Below, piece by piece: positions 19,656 through 29,833 of a stretch of 56,237 nucleotides of DNA (position 1 is the stretch's first letter; each line of letters begins with the position of its first letter). Under the pieces are notes generated by a model. It was not told where the DNA came from. It did not search any database and was given only the letters and a program-made list of their open reading frames with translations. This stretch comes from Verrucomicrobiota bacterium (GTDB lineage Bacteria > Verrucomicrobiota > Verrucomicrobiia > Chthoniobacterales > UBA10450), in the NCBI GenBank assembly GCA_003220055.1, contig QHRF01000097.1, positions 1 through 56,237 of the forward strand, written 5' to 3'. The position numbers and the translations under genes are program-made.

Positions 19656-20117
19656 CTAGTCCGCCGACATCGGCAATTCTTTCACGAAGCGGAAGCCGTT
19701 GCGCGTGTAGCCGGCCTTTTCGTAAAACTCGTGCGCTTCCTTGCGTTCGAACCGCGTGTTCACAGCTACGCGTGAAATATTTTTCTGGGCGAGATCTTTT
19801 TCGGCGACGGCAATCAGCGCATGACCAACGCCGCGGCCGCGCATCTTTTCAGACACAACCAGCGCCAGAATTCTGCCCGACGGACTGTTATGTTCGTAAC
19901 TATAACACGTGTATGTGCCAATCATTCCGCACACCTTGCCTTTGCTCACCGCGACAAAGGTCGCGTAGTTTCTGTCGGCCCGAATCGCTTCCATTCTCAT
20001 CTGCATTTCAGATGCACGTGTTTCGTAACCGAGCTGCGTCATTAAGTCTGCCAATGCTTCGACATCGGCCGCTTCGGCCACGCGAATCGTAACATCGAGA
20101 TCCCTCGGGTCAGGCAT
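19656..20117 (-). CDS. GNAT family N-acetyltransferase
   Basis: The ATG at 20117 gives 153 aa; a TTG at 20171 would add 18 residues before the fold begins. The acetyl-CoA binding motif A is visible as LALVVSEKMRGRGVGHALI (R/Q-x-x-G-x-G/A type), followed by AVNTRFERKEAHEFYEKAGYTRNGFRFVK, the motif B end of the fold. Substrate is unknown; GNAT enzymes acetylate amines in metabolites, drugs or proteins. It is convergent with the histidine kinase and ends the minus-strand run started by cysD. Confidence 0.88.
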   Translation of the reverse strand: MPDPRDLDVTIRVAEAADVEALADLMTQLGYETRASEMQMRMEAIRADRNYATFVAVSKGKVCGMIGTYTCYSYEHNSPSGRILALVVSEKMRGRGVGHALIAVAEKDLAQKNISRVAVNTRFERKEAHEFYEKAGYTRNGFRFVKELPMSAD

Positions 20118-20242
20118 GGGAGGCGGATCGAGCAGTCCGTAATGCCAGTCCGGCTCGGACCTCGATGTCAATTTGTAAGGCGAAGCCGAATTTACTTAGC
20201 ATCGCCCGACGGAGCGGCCGATCCACCAGAAGAGCAACATGT

Positions 20243-22120
20243 TTACTCATTGGATTCTTCCGGTTCTAGTCGCGGCAGCAATCCTTCAAGAATTGTCGCG
20301 ACCGATTCGTTGACCGTTTGTCGATCGGTGTGAACAATGATCTCGGCGTCTTCCGGCGGCTCATAAGGCGCGTCGATTCCGGTAAACTCGCGAATCTCAC
20401 CGGCGCGCGCTTTCTTGTAGAGATTTTTCGGGTCCCGCGCTTCGCAAACTTCCAGCGGCGCGTCCACGAAGACTTCCACGAACTCCGCATTGCCTTCGAG
20501 TGCAATCTCGCGCGCGCGGCGGCGATCCATTCGATATGGCGAAATGAAAGCCGTGATCGCAACGACGCCGGAATCGGCCATTAGTTTCGCCACTTCGCTC
20601 ACGCGACGGATATTTTCGACCCGGTCCTCGGGTGAAAACCCGAGATTGGAATTCAGTCCGTGTCGAATGTTGTCACCGTCGAGAACGTAAGTTTGCATCC
20701 CGCGCGCGAACAATTCGCGCTCGAGCGCTTGGGCGATTGTCGATTTTCCGGCGCCTGACAATCCCGTGAACCAGACGACGGCGCCGCGGTGGCCCGTCCG
20801 CGCCGCCCGTGCCTCCGCCGTGATCTTTCCTTCGACCCAGAAGATATTTTTGCTCTTGGCGACGGTGCGATCGGTGTAGACGCCGCCAAAAATTGTGCCG
20901 CCGCCACAAATCTGGTCATCATCGACGATGACAAAGCGTCCAAGCTTGGGAATTCGATCATGATTGTCGATCACCAGCGGGCTGCGTGTCTGAAGGGTCA
21001 GGCGGCCGACTTCATTGCGTTCGAGTTGTTCGCGTTTATCGGTCGTGGATTCGAGACTGGATGAATCCATCACCTGATCGATCGAAACGATTTCGCATTT
21101 CACTTCCTGGGTTGCCAAACGCAAATCGTAGAGGCGGCCGCTTCGCATTGGCTCGCGCACGATCCAGAACACGTCGGCGTGAATGCGATTTGCCTCGATC
21201 GGCGTGTCCGTTTGATGCGAAGCGACGTAACCGCGCTCAACGAAAATTTGTTCGCTTAGCGTGATCCCGATCGAATCGCCAGCCAGAGCTTCGGCATCCC
21301 CGGCTCCATCCCATTCTTCAATCGATTGAACTTTCGAAGCCTTGTTCGCGGGCGAAAAAACCAGTTCATCCCCCACCCTCAATTTTCCTGTCTCGATTCG
21401 GCCGGCGATAATGCGACGCTCATCGAATCGATAAAGATCCTGCACGCAAAACCGCAGCGGAAGATCGACATCGGCGCTTTGCGGCTCAAATAAATCGAGC
21501 GCCTCGAGCACGCTCGGACCGCGATGCCATTTCACCTTCTTGCTCGTGCTCGCAACATTGTCGCCATTCTTTGCTGACGCCGGAACAAACACCAGCGCTT
21601 CAAGCCCAAGTTCCGCGAGAAACTTTCGATATTCCTTTTCGATCTCCTCGAATTTTTTCTCTGAGAAATCCGCAAGGTCCATTTTGTTGACCACGACGAT
21701 CAGTTGCTTGATTCCGAGTAGGTTGAGCAGATACGCGTGCCGCCGGCTTTGTTCGCGGACTCCTTCGTTCGCAGCGATGACCAGAACAGCCGCGTCCGCC
21801 CGCGACGCGCCGGTGATCATGTTCTTCAAGAACTCCTTGTGCCCCGGCGCGTCGATGATGATGTATTTGCGGCGCTTGGTTTTGAACCGGATCTCGGTCG
21901 TGTCGATCGTGACGTTCTGTTTTTGCTCCTCGAGCAGGGCATCAAGCACGAACGCGAACTCAAATTCCATTCCCTCCGCCGCGCACGCCTTCTTCACCAT
22001 GTCGATCTTGCCTTCCGGCAGCGAATCGGTGTCGTGCAAAATCCGCCCGATCAATGTCGATTTCCCATGATCGACGTGCCCCACGAAGACGATCTTCAAC
22101 GGCAGCGATTCTTTCGTCAT
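20243..22120 (-). CDS. cysNC: Fused sulfate adenylyltransferase large subunit / APS kinase (CysNC)
   Basis: A 625-aa bifunctional protein. The N-terminal GTPase domain has G1 GHVDHGKST (residues 13-21), DAPGHKEF and NKMD, then the EF-Tu-like beta-barrels of CysN. From about residue 445 an APS kinase domain follows, with P-loop [20 protein letters not shown] and FISPYR. With CysD it makes APS from sulfate and ATP, driven by GTP; the kinase part makes PAPS. The ATG overlaps the cysD stop by four bases (ATGA). No cysH or cysI is present here, so the reductive branch must be elsewhere or PAPS may serve sulfation. Confidence 0.96.
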   Translation of the reverse strand: MTKESLPLKIVFVGHVDHGKSTLIGRILHDTDSLPEGKIDMVKKACAAEGMEFEFAFVLDALLEEQKQNVTIDTTEIRFKTKRRKYIIIDAPGHKEFLKNMITGASRADAAVLVIAANEGVREQSRRHAYLLNLLGIKQLIVVVNKMDLADFSEKKFEEIEKEYRKFLAELGLEALVFVPASAKNGDNVASTSKKVKWHRGPSVLEALDLFEPQSADVDLPLRFCVQDLYRFDERRIIAGRIETGKLRVGDELVFSPANKASKVQSIEEWDGAGDAEALAGDSIGITLSEQIFVERGYVASHQTDTPIEANRIHADVFWIVREPMRSGRLYDLRLATQEVKCEIVSIDQVMDSSSLESTTDKREQLERNEVGRLTLQTRSPLVIDNHDRIPKLGRFVIVDDDQICGGGTIFGGVYTDRTVAKSKNIFWVEGKITAEARAARTGHRGAVVWFTGLSGAGKSTIAQALERELFARGMQTYVLDGDNIRHGLNSNLGFSPEDRVENIRRVSEVAKLMADSGVVAITAFISPYRMDRRRAREIALEGNAEFVEVFVDAPLEVCEARDPKNLYKKARAGEIREFTGIDAPYEPPEDAEIIVHTDRQTVNESVATILEGLLPRLEPEESNE

Positions 22121-22938
22121 AGAAATCCTTTCGCGCGCAATTTCTGCATCGCATTGCGCTCGTAATGATCCTGAGCGCGGCCGGCACGCTCACCGACTTT
22201 TGTCGCTTCCAGCTCGGCAATGATCTCGTCGATGTTCGAAGCGTTGCTTTCAATCGGATGCGTAATCGGGCTGCAACCTAACGAACGAAATCGTTTCCCA
22301 TTTCGCGAGAAATACATTTGCGGGATGGGAATATTCTCACGCTGGATGTAGCGCCAGACATCGACTTCGGTCCAATCAAGCAACGGCTGGACGCGCACGT
22401 GCTCGCCTTTGGCTGAGCTGGTCGCGAATTGTCCCCAGAATTCCGGCGGTTGGTCTTTGTAATCCCACTCGAACTGCGCGTTGCGCGGCGAAAAATATCT
22501 TTCCTTCGCACGCGTCGGATCTTCATCGCGCCTGATGCCGGTAATCAACGCGTCCCATTTGTATTCCGCGAGCACTTGCTGGAGCGCGACCGTTTTCAAT
22601 TCGTGCGTCACCGTCACCGGATCGTGCGTCTCGTAGCCGATCCCACGCTCGCGCGCTTCAGTGTTGATTTTCACGATCAGGTTCAGGTTGTGATGTTCCT
22701 TCGCCCACTCCCGGAACTCGAGCATCTCGGGAAATTCGTAGGTCGTGTCGATGTGCAAAACCGGAAACGGCACCCGACCGACGAACGCTTTCCTCGCCAG
22801 CCAGATCAACACGTTCGAATCTTTGCCCATCGACCAGGGCATCGCGATGTTCTTGAATGCGTGATACGCCTCGCGAAAAATGAAAATGCTCTGGTTCTCG
22901 AGCTCGTCGAGATGAGTGCGCTGGGTTGTTTGCTTCAT
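22117..22938 (-). CDS. cysD: Sulfate adenylyltransferase small subunit
   Basis: A 273-aa PAPS-reductase-fold protein. The nucleotide loop is [13 protein letters not shown], and [36 protein letters not shown] and [12 protein letters not shown] are CysD signatures. It adenylates sulfate together with CysN. It is the first gene of the cysD-cysNC pair, with a 4-base overlap. The upstream gap holds a palindromic element and the divergent nuoB. Confidence 0.96.
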   Translation of the reverse strand: MKQTTQRTHLDELENQSIFIFREAYHAFKNIAMPWSMGKDSNVLIWLARKAFVGRVPFPVLHIDTTYEFPEMLEFREWAKEHHNLNLIVKINTEARERGIGYETHDPVTVTHELKTVALQQVLAEYKWDALITGIRRDEDPTRAKERYFSPRNAQFEWDYKDQPPEFWGQFATSSAKGEHVRVQPLLDWTEVDVWRYIQRENIPIPQMYFSRNGKRFRSLGCSPITHPIESNASNIDEIIAELEATKVGERAGRAQDHYERNAMQKLRAKGFL

Positions 22939-22948
22939 CGGTTCTGTT

Positions 22949-23030
22949 AGGTAGGGAGGTTCACCGAACCGCCCGCCACGCGAGTTATGACAATCACCGA
23001 GCGGGCGATTGAGGTCAATCGCCCCTACCT
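22949..23030. repeat. Palindromic intergenic element between cysD and nuoB
   Basis: AGGTAGGG (22949-22956) and CCCTACCT (23023-23030) form outer inverted ends. Inside are GGTTC/GAACC (22958-22962, 22966-22970) and a strong 10-bp hairpin GGGCGATTGA/TCAATCGCCC (23003-23012, 23015-23024). This is a non-autonomous, MITE- or REP-like layout that fills most of the 134-base gap between divergent genes. Promoters of either gene must lie within or around it. Confidence 0.6.
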
Positions 23031-23072
23031 GATTTACCTTGCGCGCGGTGTGGTGAAACCTAACGTTTCGAC

Positions 23073-23606
23073 GTGGCTGAACACGCGACCGCGTACGATT
23101 CCAAGATCGAGGGCAACGTCATCTTTACCCGACTTGACGCCGCCTTCAATTGGGTCCGCAAAAATTCGCTTTGGCCGATGCCGATGGGTCTCGCCTGTTG
23201 CGCGATTGAATTGATGGCGACCGCCGCGTCACGGTTCGATATCGCGCGGTTCGGTGCCGAGGTGATGCGTTTTTCGCCCCGACAATGCGACGTGATGATC
23301 GTGGCCGGCACCGTCACTTACAAAATGGCGCTCGCTGTGAAACGGATTTACGAACAAATGCCGGAGCCGAAATACGTCATCGCCATGGGCGCGTGCGCGT
23401 CCACCGGCGGAATGTATCGCTCCTATGCCGTCTTGCAGGGAATCGATCAGCTTATTCCGGTCGATGTTTACATTTCCGGTTGTCCGCCGCGTCCGGAAGC
23501 ATTGCTCGCAGGCCTGATGAAATTGCAGGAAAAGATTTCCGGCGAGAAATCGTTCGCCGCACAAAATCCGAAACTCACCAAGAAGCTCGTCGAAGTAATT
23601 GCATGA
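23073..23606 (+). CDS. nuoB: NADH-quinone oxidoreductase subunit B
   Basis: A 177-aa complex I subunit that holds the last iron-sulfur cluster, N2. The four ligands are visible: the tandem Cys pair in GLACCAIEL (42-43), Cys 108 in [10 protein letters not shown] and Cys 137 in SGCPPRPE. The GTG at 23073 gives the usual N-terminus. It overlaps nuoC by four bases (ATGA). The other subunits normally found beside it (nuoA before, nuoD after) are missing in this window. Confidence 0.95.
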   Translation: MAEHATAYDSKIEGNVIFTRLDAAFNWVRKNSLWPMPMGLACCAIELMATAASRFDIARFGAEVMRFSPRQCDVMIVAGTVTYKMALAVKRIYEQMPEPKYVIAMGACASTGGMYRSYAVLQGIDQLIPVDVYISGCPPRPEALLAGLMKLQEKISGEKSFAAQNPKLTKKLVEVIA

Positions 23607-24175
23607 CTGGCCAGGAATTGTTCGATTCGTTAGGCAAACTGTTTGGACAAAAACTTCAAGATAAAACGGAGTTTCGCGGCGAGACGACCTATACGATCTT
23701 GCCATCCGACCTGCGCGAAGTCGCAAAATTCTGCCGCCACGATCTCTCATTCGATTATTTGATCGACATCACGAGCATCGACAATTTCGACGAAGATCCG
23801 CGGTTCGAAATTGTTTACGAGCTTTATTCGATGACGCTGGCCGTTCATCTGCGGTTGAAACTGAAGATCTCAGAAGACGAACAGGTCGACACCATTTCCG
23901 ACATCTGGCCGACCGCAAATTGGCATGAGCGCGAGATCTACGACATGATGGGAATCAAATTCAAAGGCCATCCCGACCTCCGCCGGATCCTGATGTGGGA
24001 CGGCTATCCGTTCTTTCCGTTGCGAAAAGAATTTCCGTTGGAAGGCCTTCCCAGCGAAATGCCCGACGTCGCGTTCACCAAAGCCGCGTCACTCGAAGGC
24101 GGGCCGTTCGTCACTAAACCGAGCACCGCTACTACTAAGGACCGCGAACCCCGCGCCCGACCGCCTGATTTGTGA
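23603..24175 (+). CDS. nuoC: NADH-quinone oxidoreductase subunit C
   Basis: A 190-aa subunit of the complex I peripheral arm. The start is the ATG at 23603 that overlaps the nuoB stop; the frame stays open further upstream but that part is only the shadow of nuoB. The signature is [30 protein letters not shown], which matches the 30 kDa subunit motif, followed by [15 protein letters not shown]. The C-terminal tail past about residue 150 is low in conservation. The next gene is on the opposite strand, so nuoD does not follow. Confidence 0.95.
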   Translation: MTGQELFDSLGKLFGQKLQDKTEFRGETTYTILPSDLREVAKFCRHDLSFDYLIDITSIDNFDEDPRFEIVYELYSMTLAVHLRLKLKISEDEQVDTISDIWPTANWHEREIYDMMGIKFKGHPDLRRILMWDGYPFFPLRKEFPLEGLPSEMPDVAFTKAASLEGGPFVTKPSTATTKDREPRARPPDL

Positions 24176-24207
24176 TGAATAGACAAATCGATCCACCACA
24201 GCACCAC

Positions 24208-25848
24208 TCACGCGGCTGAAACGGGCGGAGCGGATGCTGGTTTGCGGAGCGAGGCCATGACGTCGGGTCTGAGCCTGTCGTCGTCGCTCGGCATGAACTT
24301 CGATTCGTGTTTGGGATAAGCGATCCGCGTGTGCAGCATCGTCATGAGTGTGAAACGAAATCGTTTCGCGATGACTCGCAATTCGCCAAGAGTGAGATCG
24401 CATTCATCGAGCTGCCCATCGGCGATGCGCTCTTCGATCAGTTCGTTGACCAATTGCTCGATTTTTTGCGGAGTCGGCTTTTCCAGACTTCGGGACGCGC
24501 TCTCGACAATGTCAGCCAGACTGACGATCGCGCTCTCTTTCGTCTGCGGCTTCGGCCCGGTGTAACGAAAACTTTCCTCCTGCACTTCGGGAATGTCTTC
24601 CTTGCGGATGTTCATGATTTTACCGCCGGCGCGCGCGTCTTCCTGCTGTTGGATCGCGCGCTGATAGAAATAATAAACGAGCGAGGTGCCGTGGTGTTCC
24701 TGGATGATGTCGATGATGCGCTGATTCAGTTTGTTTTTGAGGGCGAGATCGACGCCTTCCTTTACGTGCGCGATAATGATAAGGGCACTCATGCTTGGCG
24801 CGAGATCATCGTGAGGGTTGCGCTCGAAGTTCATGTTCTCGGTGAAATAGTCCGGCTTCACCAATTTGCCGACGTCGTGGAAATAGGAGCAAACACGGCA
24901 GAGCGTGGCGTTGGCGCCAATTTTTTCCGCGGCGCCCTCGGCCAAATTCGCGACCACCAGGCTGTGATGATACGTGCCGGGCGCTTCGATTGTCATTCGA
25001 CGCAGCAGCGGATGATTCAGATCTGAGAGTTCGAGCCAGGAAACGTCAGTCGTGATTTGAAAGAGTTGTTCGAGCATCGGGAGCGCGCCGCCCACGATCA
25101 TGGCAGTGACGATCCCGTTGCCGAGTGTCAGCGCGCTTTGCACGCCGATCATTCCCCAATCGTTGTCCATCGGCGGAAATAAATTGATTGGACCGATCAT
25201 TCCGAAACTCAGCGAGGAAAGCCAAATGGCGACACCAACGCCGACACCAGCGCGAATCAATTGGGCGCGCCGGCGAACTTGAAGAGTGAGATAAACGGCG
25301 GTGAAACCGCTGATCAAACTAATGACGAGAAGCGACGCATCGATCCGGCCGAATAAAACGCTGCTCCACAGACTGACGAAGACGGCGGCGTAAAGTCCGT
25401 GATCGCGCCCCAACAAAACACTCAGCACCAGCGGGGCAAATGCGTAGGGGGCGAGCAACCAGCCCATTTCCGGGGTGAGAAATTTAAACGCCTGCTCGCT
25501 CGACAAGACGAGAATGACTTTAGTGGCAGCGAGCTGGACAAAGATTGTTCCGAAAACGAGAAAGACGCGCGAGTTCTGGGAAAACGTTCCGGGCCGATTG
25601 ATCCAGAGTTGCACGATCGCGGCCGCAAAAAACAGCAATGCAATCACGAAATTCTTGGTGGGTTCCGGCTGCTGGCCGCTAAAGATCAGAAATGCCAACC
25701 CAGCAATGAAAGCGGCAAGAATGAAGACTTTTACGTAAGATGCAGACTCGAGACCGCGCAGCAATTCGTTGCGGGTACGACGACGCCTCGTTTTTTTCGA
25801 AGCGAGCCCGCGCCGGAGAAGTCGTCTGCGTCGTAAGAAATCGAACAT
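24208..25848 (-). CDS. 7TM-HD family phosphohydrolase (PgpH-like)
   Basis: A 546-aa protein. After a basic N-terminus come about seven hydrophobic segments (about residues 40-260), then an HD domain with HHS at 294-296, the metal-binding FHDVGKL (HD 324-325), and later IIAHVKEGV and IIQEHHGTSLV with more metal His residues. The layout matches the 7TM-7TMR_HD plus HD family, which includes the c-di-AMP phosphodiesterase PgpH. The large extracytoplasmic HDED domain of PgpH is missing here. c-di-AMP hydrolysis is inference. It precedes phoH on the same strand in many bacteria, and here phoH lies just upstream. Confidence 0.88.
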   Translation of the reverse strand: MFDFLRRRRLLRRGLASKKTRRRRTRNELLRGLESASYVKVFILAAFIAGLAFLIFSGQQPEPTKNFVIALLFFAAAIVQLWINRPGTFSQNSRVFLVFGTIFVQLAATKVILVLSSEQAFKFLTPEMGWLLAPYAFAPLVLSVLLGRDHGLYAAVFVSLWSSVLFGRIDASLLVISLISGFTAVYLTLQVRRRAQLIRAGVGVGVAIWLSSLSFGMIGPINLFPPMDNDWGMIGVQSALTLGNGIVTAMIVGGALPMLEQLFQITTDVSWLELSDLNHPLLRRMTIEAPGTYHHSLVVANLAEGAAEKIGANATLCRVCSYFHDVGKLVKPDYFTENMNFERNPHDDLAPSMSALIIIAHVKEGVDLALKNKLNQRIIDIIQEHHGTSLVYYFYQRAIQQQEDARAGGKIMNIRKEDIPEVQEESFRYTGPKPQTKESAIVSLADIVESASRSLEKPTPQKIEQLVNELIEERIADGQLDECDLTLGELRVIAKRFRFTLMTMLHTRIAYPKHESKFMPSDDDRLRPDVMASLRKPASAPPVSAA

Positions 25849-25884
25849 ATTAGGTTAGTGCCTGTCCGGCTCGGACCCGATCTT

Positions 25885-26859
25885 TCATTTACGCGTGGAT
25901 GGCGCGGGTGAGCGGTGCTGCTGGTAAGCGGTTATGATGGAACGAACCAGCTCATGGCGCACCACGTCGCGCTCGTTGAAATAAACAATCGAGATTCCAG
26001 GAACGTTTTTCAGTGCCTGCAACGCTTCGACCACACCGGAACGCTTGTTTGCCGGGAGATCGATCTGAGTCACGTCGCCGGTAATCACACATTTGGAACG
26101 AGGACCGATGCGCGTGAGTAACATGAACATTTGCTCGGTCGTCGTGTTCTGGGCTTCATCGAGGATCACGAATGCGTTGTTCAAGGTTCGACCGCGCATG
26201 TAAGCGAGCGGCGCAACTTCGATCGTCTGCCGCGCAATCGAGCGCTCGATCTCTTCCGGCTCGAGCATATCGCGCAGCGCGTCGTAAAGCGGACGCAAAT
26301 ACGGCGCGATCTTTTGTTCGAGTTCGCCCGGCAAAAATCCGAGCGCTTCACCCGCTTCCACCGCCGGACGAGTTAAGATGATTCGGCTGACCTGATCCTT
26401 TTTCAGCGCAGACACGGCCATCGCAACCGCGAGATAAGTCTTTCCGGTACCGGCCGGCCCAATTCCGAAAACGATGTCATGCTTGTCGATGGCTTCGACG
26501 TAATTCCGTTGCCCGGCCGAACGCGCGACGATCGGCGGCTTCCGGGGCGAGGTCGTAATGATCATCGAGACCGCGTCGCTGAGATTGTCCTCGCGCGATT
26601 CGCTCACCGAGTTGAGTGCGTATTGAAATTCGTGTTTCTGAATCGGCACACCTTTCTTTTGCGCTTCCTCAAGTTGATTGAAGACGCGCTGCGCCTTGTC
26701 GATTTTCTCCGGCTCGCCCTCAAGTTTTACCCAGCCTTCGCGGGTGGTGACTTTGACGCCGAGCGAATCCTCCAGGCTTTTCAAGAGTTTAAGATCGTTC
26801 GCGTAAAGGGACTGCAGCAGGCGCGCGTTTTCGAAATGCAGAGTGCGCGTTTCGCTCAT
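25885..26859 (-). CDS. phoH: PhoH family ATPase
   Basis: A 324-aa protein from the ATG at 26859 (a TTG directly before it is in frame). The N-terminal part is a KH-like region (about residues 15-75). The ATPase core follows with Walker A GIGPAGTGKTYLAVAM near residue 137, RPAVEAGEALGFLPG, Walker B FVILDEAQNTT and the GDVTQIDLP motif. PhoH-like proteins are linked to RNA metabolism and ribosome maturation, usually next to ybeY. Here ybeY is not adjacent, but the 7TM-HD gene follows 36 bases on, as is common. Confidence 0.93.
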   Translation of the reverse strand: MSETRTLHFENARLLQSLYANDLKLLKSLEDSLGVKVTTREGWVKLEGEPEKIDKAQRVFNQLEEAQKKGVPIQKHEFQYALNSVSESREDNLSDAVSMIITTSPRKPPIVARSAGQRNYVEAIDKHDIVFGIGPAGTGKTYLAVAMAVSALKKDQVSRIILTRPAVEAGEALGFLPGELEQKIAPYLRPLYDALRDMLEPEEIERSIARQTIEVAPLAYMRGRTLNNAFVILDEAQNTTTEQMFMLLTRIGPRSKCVITGDVTQIDLPANKRSGVVEALQALKNVPGISIVYFNERDVVRHELVRSIITAYQQHRSPAPSTRK

Positions 26860-26886
26860 CAAAAATCGACAACTACGCGTCGCGAT

Positions 26887-27336
26887 TTAGCGGAAGCCAT
26901 AAACCAGCGCCCAATGCGTCCGTTCCTCGGGCGACTCTTCGACCGCGACGATAATGAAATAGCTGCCGGTCGCTTTCGGGATCACATGGGCGGCGGCGAA
27001 ATGACCTTTTTCCCAACTGTCCGGCTGCTCGGCGAGTTTTCCTTCGGAATCGTAGATGTGGACGGAGATTTTTGCACGCTCCACCTCCGTTCCCATCCAG
27101 AACCAATATTCGTTGCCTTTGAATAGTTGTTGCCGCACGGCCTTCTTCTCGCCCGAACCGAGATCGCCGCCCCAATAATCTTCGCGAACTTGAAAACCTT
27201 CTTTGACGTAGGGCTCGGCCGCCTGGAGCGCGAACGATTGAGCGTCATCCACCGTTCCGGCCGCGCCGCTCGGAAGTGCAAAGGAAACGACGAGGCACAG
27301 ACTCACCCGCAAGCCGATTTTTGTGAAGCCGTTCAT
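26887..27336 (-). CDS. Exported protein of unknown function
   Basis: A 149-aa protein with a signal peptide (RVSLCLVVSFALPSGAAG) and a mature domain rich in aromatic residues and alternating polar/non-polar strands, e.g. EYWFWMGTEVE and SYFIIVAVEE. I do not recognise the family. The pattern of short beta strands suggests a small periplasmic beta-sandwich. It lies 10 bases after another exported protein gene, so the two are probably co-transcribed. Confidence 0.6.
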   Translation of the reverse strand: MNGFTKIGLRVSLCLVVSFALPSGAAGTVDDAQSFALQAAEPYVKEGFQVREDYWGGDLGSGEKKAVRQQLFKGNEYWFWMGTEVERAKISVHIYDSEGKLAEQPDSWEKGHFAAAHVIPKATGSYFIIVAVEESPEERTHWALVYGFR

Positions 27337-27346
27337 GAAAGCGTCC

Positions 27347-28147
27347 TCAATCCCGTGTCACGATCCCGCTATCCAGCCGATTTGTGATCTCGTTGATCTT
27401 CCGGACGGATTCCGGTGAAATGCGAGACGTGCCGACATCGACCAAGGGTCTCACTTCGCCGAGCGCACCTTGAATGTCGCGGATGATCGGGAGATTAAAT
27501 TCAGGCATCGCCTGAAGTTGGGTTTGAAAATGAACAAGCAGATCGGGTTGATGGAGCAACTCGGCGCCATCGGCCGAAAAATGTTTCGTCACTACCGAGG
27601 TCAACACCTGAGTGCCGCGCAGCCAGCCGCCGAGACTGACCAGCTGCGATAATTTTTCGTCGTGCACTTCGTTCATGGCGGCTTGGACACTGCTTTGGGT
27701 GCGATCGAGTTCCTGGCGCACATTCTCCCATTTGCGCTTATCGGCGGCTTCGGTGATCGCCTTCGCGTGGGGTGTGATCGAATTACCAACGCCAATGCCT
27801 TTGGACAAACTCAAGACCCGTTGGCCGATCTCCTTCACTGCCGGAGCGTCTTCGGCCTGGACGGCGATGAAGCCATCGGCAATAACGGTGCCGAGAAGGA
27901 GAGCAATCCGCGGTCTCTCAGTGAAGTTACTGCTTTTCTCGGTGCGCACGAATTCTCGCCAGTTGACCGAGCCGAGCTTATTGAGTGCGCCGAATATTTC
28001 ATTCGGCAGCGGAACGACCACATTTTCGACTTTCTTCGACATCTGCTTGACGTCGATTCGTTGTGGCGCCGGAACGGCGCCAGCATAGAGCGTTACTCCA
28101 AGCAACGCGATTACGCTAAATTTCAAACTTTTAGAAAAGGATATCAT
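27347..28147 (-). CDS. Exported helical protein of unknown function
   Basis: A 266-aa protein with a signal peptide (LKFSVIALLGVTLYAGA). The mature part is mostly helical, with conserved-looking blocks VPLPNEIFGALNKLG, ALLLGTVIADGFIAVQ and LSQLVSLGGWLRGTQVLT. No metal or catalytic motif stands out. It is the first gene of a two-gene unit with the 26887-27336 gene and is divergent from the heptose operon. Confidence 0.6.
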   Translation of the reverse strand: MISFSKSLKFSVIALLGVTLYAGAVPAPQRIDVKQMSKKVENVVVPLPNEIFGALNKLGSVNWREFVRTEKSSNFTERPRIALLLGTVIADGFIAVQAEDAPAVKEIGQRVLSLSKGIGVGNSITPHAKAITEAADKRKWENVRQELDRTQSSVQAAMNEVHDEKLSQLVSLGGWLRGTQVLTSVVTKHFSADGAELLHQPDLLVHFQTQLQAMPEFNLPIIRDIQGALGEVRPLVDVGTSRISPESVRKINEITNRLDSGIVTRD

Positions 28148-28162
28148 CGGCAGCTTCGACTG

Positions 28163-28191
28163 TTGATTTTGGCTTAGTATTCAGGATTAAT
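28163..28191 (+). promoter_or_regulatory. Possible sigma-70-type promoter of the heptose/Kdo operon
   Basis: TTGATT (28163-28168) is followed after 17 bases by ATTAAT (28186-28191), about 110 bases before hldA. It is the best match in the divergent gap, and only by pattern. Confidence 0.25.
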
Positions 28192-28301
28192 GAAGCCATT
28201 CTAAGCAGAACTGCATCTCCACACAAATCCCAGCGCCTAACTATTTTGAGCCTATCACGCCAGTATATTCCTTTTACTGACCGTCGCATCTCGCCCGCCC
28301 T

Positions 28302-29309
28302 ATGGACTTAAAAAGGCTCCGCCTAATTCTCGACCGGGCTGCGTCCAAGCGCATTCTCGTAATTGGTGATCTGATGCTCGACGAATTTGTTTGGGGCAAG
28401 GTCGGACGGATTTCGCCGGAAGCGCCGGTGCCGGTGGTCGAGGTGACGGGCGAAAGTTTCTTTCCCGGCGGCGCCGCCAACGTCGCCCGCAATCTTCGCG
28501 AACTTGTCGATCGAGTTTCAGTGATCGGATTGACCGGGAAAGACCGGAGCGGTCAACAGCTCCGCGAACTTTTGGCCGAGCGCAAGATCGACATCTCGGA
28601 TTCACTCGAAGATGAAAAGTTCCCGACCATTGTTAAGACGCGGATCATTGCCCGCCATCAACAGGTGGTCAGGGTCGACCGCGAAAAAGTTGCTTCGCCG
28701 TCGGCCAAGCAGGTCGCGAAAGTTGTGGCCGCAGTCGGAAAACGACTGGGTGAGATTGATGCGATCATCTTCGAAGATTACGGCAAAGGGTTCTTAACCC
28801 GCGAGCTGGTCTCACAAATCGCGCGCCAGGCCCGCGCGGCCAAGAAAATCGTTACGGCCGACCCGAATCCGCACAACTTAATCGACTGGAGCGGAATGAC
28901 GGCGGTGAAACCCAACCGGGCGGAAGCATTTCTCGCAGCCGGAATTGCAAGCCGCGATTTCGACGTATCGCCAAAAAAAGATGTCGATCTTGTCCACGCC
29001 GGAAAGGAACTTCTTCAAAAATGGGGCGTGCAATACCTTCTCGTCACTCTCGGCGAACATGGGATGATGTTTTTCGAGAAAGGCAAACGCCCGCATCACA
29101 TTCCGACGAAGGCCCGAGATGTTTTCGATGTGTCGGGCGCGGGCGACACCGCCATCGCGATGTTCACGCTCGCGCTGGTTTGCAACGCGACGCCGCTCGA
29201 AGCCGCGCAAATCGCCAATCACGCCAGCGCCGTGGTCGTCGGAAAACTGGGCACGGCAACAGTAACCCGCGACGAACTGATTTCGAGCTTCGAACATGAC
29301 TTCGACTAG
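28302..29309 (+). CDS. hldA: D-glycero-beta-D-manno-heptose-7-phosphate kinase
   Basis: A 335-aa PfkB-family kinase that makes heptose-1,7-bisphosphate in ADP-heptose synthesis. The signature GDLMLDEFVWGKVGRISPEAPVPVV matches the RfaE domain 1 / HldA N-terminus. The catalytic block is FDVSGAGDTAIAMF. The nucleotidyltransferase domain fused in HldE is absent, so another protein must supply that step. It overlaps gmhB by 14 bases and opens the operon. It carries two copies of the dispersed word, at 28586 and 28981. Confidence 0.92.
   Translation: MDLKRLRLILDRAASKRILVIGDLMLDEFVWGKVGRISPEAPVPVVEVTGESFFPGGAANVARNLRELVDRVSVIGLTGKDRSGQQLRELLAERKIDISDSLEDEKFPTIVKTRIIARHQQVVRVDREKVASPSAKQVAKVVAAVGKRLGEIDAIIFEDYGKGFLTRELVSQIARQARAAKKIVTADPNPHNLIDWSGMTAVKPNRAEAFLAAGIASRDFDVSPKKDVDLVHAGKELLQKWGVQYLLVTLGEHGMMFFEKGKRPHHIPTKARDVFDVSGAGDTAIAMFTLALVCNATPLEAAQIANHASAVVVGKLGTATVTRDELISSFEHDFD
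28978..28991 (-). repeat. Dispersed dyad AAGATCGACATCTT
   Basis: Perfect copy on the minus strand, inside hldA, where the plus strand encodes K-D-V-D-L. Confidence 0.7.
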
Positions 29310-29833
29310 GGCGAAGTCCCGCGCTGTGTTCATCGATCGCGACGGTACCATTATGCACGACGCCGATTACTGCTCCGATCCGAAACAAGTTCAGATTTTT
29401 GAGGGAGCCGCTGCGGCCTTAAGCCGGCTGAAAAAAGCCGGATACAAAATTATCGTCATCACTAATCAAAGCGGGATCGGGCGCGGCTTTTTCACCGAAA
29501 AGCAATATCGCGCGGTAGAGGCTGAAGTTGCGCGCCAGGTCGGCGACGATTTGATCGACGCGACCTACTTCTGTCCCGATCCGCCGCGTGAGCCTTCAAA
29601 ATGCCGGAAGCCGGCGCCGGGGATGATTCTTGAAGCGGCCCGCGACCACGATGTCGATCTTGGGCATTCTTTTCTGATCGGCGACAAGGAGATCGACGCT
29701 GAATGCGCCCACAACGCCGGCGTCCGGGCGATCCGCGTTCGGACCGGCTTTGACAAAATGACCGACGGCAGCTGCGCGGACTGGGTCGCCGAAGATCTCC
29801 CGGCTGGCGCCGAAATCATCCTGAAGGCAACAA

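Noticed and set aside
23285-23602. Upstream extension of the nuoC frame
   Set aside because: This part overlaps nuoB and translates to Arg/His-rich noise; the ATGA overlap at 23603 gives the proper NuoC start.
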